Below, piece after piece: positions 5,715 through 7,717 of a stretch of 7,717 nt of DNA. Position 1 is the first letter of the stretch, and each line of letters opens with the position of its first letter. Position numbers and translations under genes: made by a program. The notes under the pieces were generated by a model. The model ran no database searches, was not told where the DNA came from, and saw only the letters and a program-made list of their open reading frames with translations. The stretch comes from Smithellaceae bacterium (GTDB lineage: Bacteria; Desulfobacterota; Syntrophia; Syntrophales; JAQULV01): assembly GCA_028718405.1 (NCBI GenBank), contig JAQULV010000008.1:1-7717 (forward strand). The letters are read 5' to 3'.

Positions 5715-6971
5715 GTGAACTTCACGGGCCGTGACGGCAAAGATGCCATCATTGATCGTTTCTCCCGTTACTGTTCTTCCGGCAAGGCAGAATTTTTCCA
5801 GAGCGTCGGTATCGATTTCTGCTTTGGCAGACGCGAAGGGCCCTACGTTTGGGATACCGACGGTTCCAAGCGTCTAATCAACTGCCATTGTAACGGCGGG
5901 GTATTCAACCTCGGACATCGCCATCCGCTCGTAACGGAGACCCTCATCCGTTCCCTGAAGGAATTGGACATCGGTAACCATCATTTGATCAGCGAACAGC
6001 GCGCCCTCTTGGCGGAGAAACTCGCCCGGCTCACGCCCGTCGACATGCAATATACCGTTTTCGGCGTGGGTGGGGGCGAGGCGATCGATCTGGCCATAAA
6101 GTTGGCGCGCGGCTATACCGGACGCCAGAGGATCATTTCGGCCCAGGGCGGTTATCACGGTCATACCGGCTTGGCCCTTGCTACGGGGGACGAACAGTAT
6201 CGGGCGCCTTTTGGACCGCCCTTGTCTGGTTTTCTCCAGATACCTTTTGGCGACATTGTCGCCCTCGATGAGTCGCTAGATACGGATACAGCGGCGGTCA
6301 TATTCGAGACGGTCCCCGCCACCCTGGGGATGCCCATAGCTCCTGCGGGATTTTTCCGTGAAGTGCAAAACCTATGTCGTCGTAACGGTGTTTTGTTTAT
6401 CCTCGATGAGGTCCAGACCGGCTTAGGTCGCACCGGCCGACTGTGGGGCATTGACCATTTCGAGGTAGTACCCGATATCATGGTTATCGGCAAAGGCCTC
6501 TCCGGTGGAATCTATCCTATCACGGCCACTTGTTTCCGTCCGCAATATGAAAGTTTCTTCCATGAACATCCTTTCATTCACGTTTCCACTTTCGGTGGAG
6601 CCGAGGTGGGATGCCCTGTCGCCATGGCCGTCCTTGAGGAATCATCACGTCCCGAATTCCTTGCGCACGTAAACAAATTGGCCGATATCTTTGCCTCCGG
6701 TTTTGTCGATTTGAAAGCAAAGCATCCTGAGATTCTCGTAGGCTTGAGACAGTTGGGGCTTATGATGGGGATTGAGATGGTGAACGAACTCTGCGGTCCG
6801 ATCATGTCGAAGACATGTTACGATCATGGTATCCTCTCTATCTATGCCAACAACGACAAGAGAATCAGCCAACTACTGCCGCCTCTGATGATCGAAGAGG
6901 TCGTCGCCTACGAGATATTGGAGGGAATAGACGGTGCCTTAGCCGATGCCAAGAAGCTCCTGAACCTTTAA
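5715..6971 (+). CDS. Class III PLP-dependent aminotransferase (AcOAT/GABA-AT-like), substrate unknown
   Basis: This 418-residue cytoplasmic enzyme should transfer an amino group between an amine or omega-amino acid and a 2-oxo acid using pyridoxal phosphate. Class III features are clear: GPYVWDTDG at 42-50, NLGHRHP at 65-71, YHGHTGLALATGD at 147-159, the DEVQTGLGRTG block at 231-241 (D231 contacts the PLP ring nitrogen), GKGLSGG with Schiff-base lysine K260, and STFGGAEVGC at 291-300. The usual NSGAEA phosphate-binding element is replaced by GVGGGEAIDLAIKLAR at 117-132, which marks a side branch of the family. Start: GTG at 5715 with GAGGGGG 7 bases upstream. The frame stays open to an ATG at 5463, but that would overlap the head of the divergent lipoprotein gene and add 84 residues with no family resemblance. 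It is 17 bases ahead of a kinase-like gene, so probably an operon. Product class is secure; substrate is not known. Confidence 0.88.
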   Translation: MNFTGRDGKDAIIDRFSRYCSSGKAEFFQSVGIDFCFGRREGPYVWDTDGSKRLINCHCNGGVFNLGHRHPLVTETLIRSLKELDIGNHHLISEQRALLAEKLARLTPVDMQYTVFGVGGGEAIDLAIKLARGYTGRQRIISAQGGYHGHTGLALATGDEQYRAPFGPPLSGFLQIPFGDIVALDESLDTDTAAVIFETVPATLGMPIAPAGFFREVQNLCRRNGVLFILDEVQTGLGRTGRLWGIDHFEVVPDIMVIGKGLSGGIYPITATCFRPQYESFFHEHPFIHVSTFGGAEVGCPVAMAVLEESSRPEFLAHVNKLADIFASGFVDLKAKHPEILVGLRQLGLMMGIEMVNELCGPIMSKTCYDHGILSIYANNDKRISQLLPPLMIEEVVAYEILEGIDGALADAKKLLNL

Positions 6972-6988
6972 GACAGGGAAGTTCGCCG

Positions 6989-7717
6989 ATGGAACGGATA
7001 CCGATCGATCTTAAGCTTCTAAACGATTTCGAAGCCGGCCTCAATCCCCGTCAACCCGAGAAGAGTAAAATCCCGGCCACGATCATCGGCTACGGCGAGA
7101 TAAGCACCATCTTCGTTATCCCGGGAAAGGAAGCAGAGCGGTGGGCTTTCAAACGGATGCCCATCTTCAGGAACCGCACCGAGATAGAGCAGTACGAAAG
7201 GCTCTACCAGCTTTATAATGAGATAATCAGCGAAAGGATCGGCATTCCGATCCCCGCTTACAGCTCCGCAAGTATTACACCTTCATCTGGAAATCTCGTC
7301 GTCTACATTATCCAAGAGCGACTGCCCAAAGAATCTATCGGCAACAGGGTCATAGAATTCATGGAGCAGAAGGATGTTGAAATGCTCATGCTTCTGGTGT
7401 TGCGGCAATTGATGAAGGTCTGGAAATTCAACACCGACGGTTTAAGAATAGGCATCGACGGTCAGCTCTCCAACTGGGCCGTCAGAAACTTCAATCCGCA
7501 GCAGCCGGAGATCAGCGAGAATACGGATTTATACTTCATCGATACCAGCACACCTCTCGTCCATATCGCCGGCGTTGAGCAACTCGATGCCGAACTATTT
7601 CTGCGAAGCGCCCCTTCTTTCATGGTCTGGCTGATCAAGCTCCTCTTTCTCAAGGATGTGCTGACCCGCTATTACGACTTTCATCTCGTGACCGTCGATT
7701 TCATCGCTAATTTCTAT
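6989..7717 (+). CDS. Uncharacterised kinase-fold-like protein (possibly DUF6206), 3' end outside window
   Basis: The frame is open for 243 codons from ATG 6989 to the window edge with no stop. AGGGAAG (6975-6981) lies 7 bases before the ATG. I do not recognise a characterised homologue. What can be seen is a motif order like protein kinases and aminoglycoside phosphotransferases: a G-rich turn GYGEIST at 34-40, AFKRMP with K55 like the ATP-binding lysine, and a hinge-like YIIQERLP at 106-113. IDGQLSNWAV at 156-165 follows, with D157 and N162 five residues apart as in HxDxxxxN loops, then LYFIDTSTPL at 181-190, where D185 would match the DFG aspartate. The catalytic-loop histidine is absent, and the N162-D185 gap (23) is longer than the usual 13 or so. 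It may therefore be a divergent small-molecule kinase or an inactive relative. It looks like the uncharacterised DUF6206 family from memory, unverified. It is probably co-transcribed with the aminotransferase. Confidence 0.7.
   Translation, partial: MERIPIDLKLLNDFEAGLNPRQPEKSKIPATIIGYGEISTIFVIPGKEAERWAFKRMPIFRNRTEIEQYERLYQLYNEIISERIGIPIPAYSSASITPSSGNLVVYIIQERLPKESIGNRVIEFMEQKDVEMLMLLVLRQLMKVWKFNTDGLRIGIDGQLSNWAVRNFNPQQPEISENTDLYFIDTSTPLVHIAGVEQLDAELFLRSAPSFMVWLIKLLFLKDVLTRYYDFHLVTVDFIANFY

Overview
The window reads as ordinary chromosomal DNA of a Gram-negative, moderately GC-rich bacterium. The gph-tilS-ftsH order, the DUF2520 protein fused by overlap to panB, and a SurA/PpiC-type lipoprotein all resemble Desulfobacterota (the former Deltaproteobacteria). 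That placement is an inference from gene content and protein style, not from a marker phylogeny. I see no mobile element, CRISPR array, tRNA or rRNA.

Layout. (1) Positions 1-2310, minus strand, read right to left: a HAD phosphatase (gph-like), tilS (tRNA-Ile lysidine synthetase) and the first 68 codons of ftsH, which runs off the left edge. Gph and tilS are 11 bases apart. tilS and ftsH are separated by 74 bases containing a short hairpin. (2) Positions 2311-2652: a 342-base gene-free stretch between divergent genes, with a TATAAT box facing gph, an inverted repeat around a tandem octamer, and two tandem hairpins. The second hairpin buries the ribosome binding site of the next gene. (3) Positions 2653-4358, plus strand: a Rossmann/DUF2520 dehydrogenase-like protein whose stop overlaps the start of panB (ATGA). 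It is a good candidate for the ketopantoate reductase that follows PanB in pantothenate synthesis. (4) Positions 4363-4397: a strong bidirectional terminator between convergent genes. (5) Positions 4420-5499, minus strand: a secreted lipoprotein peptidyl-prolyl isomerase. (6) Positions 5715 to the right edge, plus strand: a class III PLP aminotransferase, followed 17 bases later by an uncharacterised protein with a degenerate kinase-like motif set, cut by the window end.

Functionally, the left block is housekeeping (metabolite repair, tRNA modification, membrane proteolysis). The middle is the first part of coenzyme A precursor synthesis, without panC or panD here. The right-hand aminotransferase/kinase-like pair is the least explained part of the window and may belong to an undescribed small-molecule pathway. 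No dramatic new system is visible. The most testable leads are the DUF2520-PanB pairing, the hairpin that masks its ribosome binding site, and the aminotransferase/kinase-like pair.
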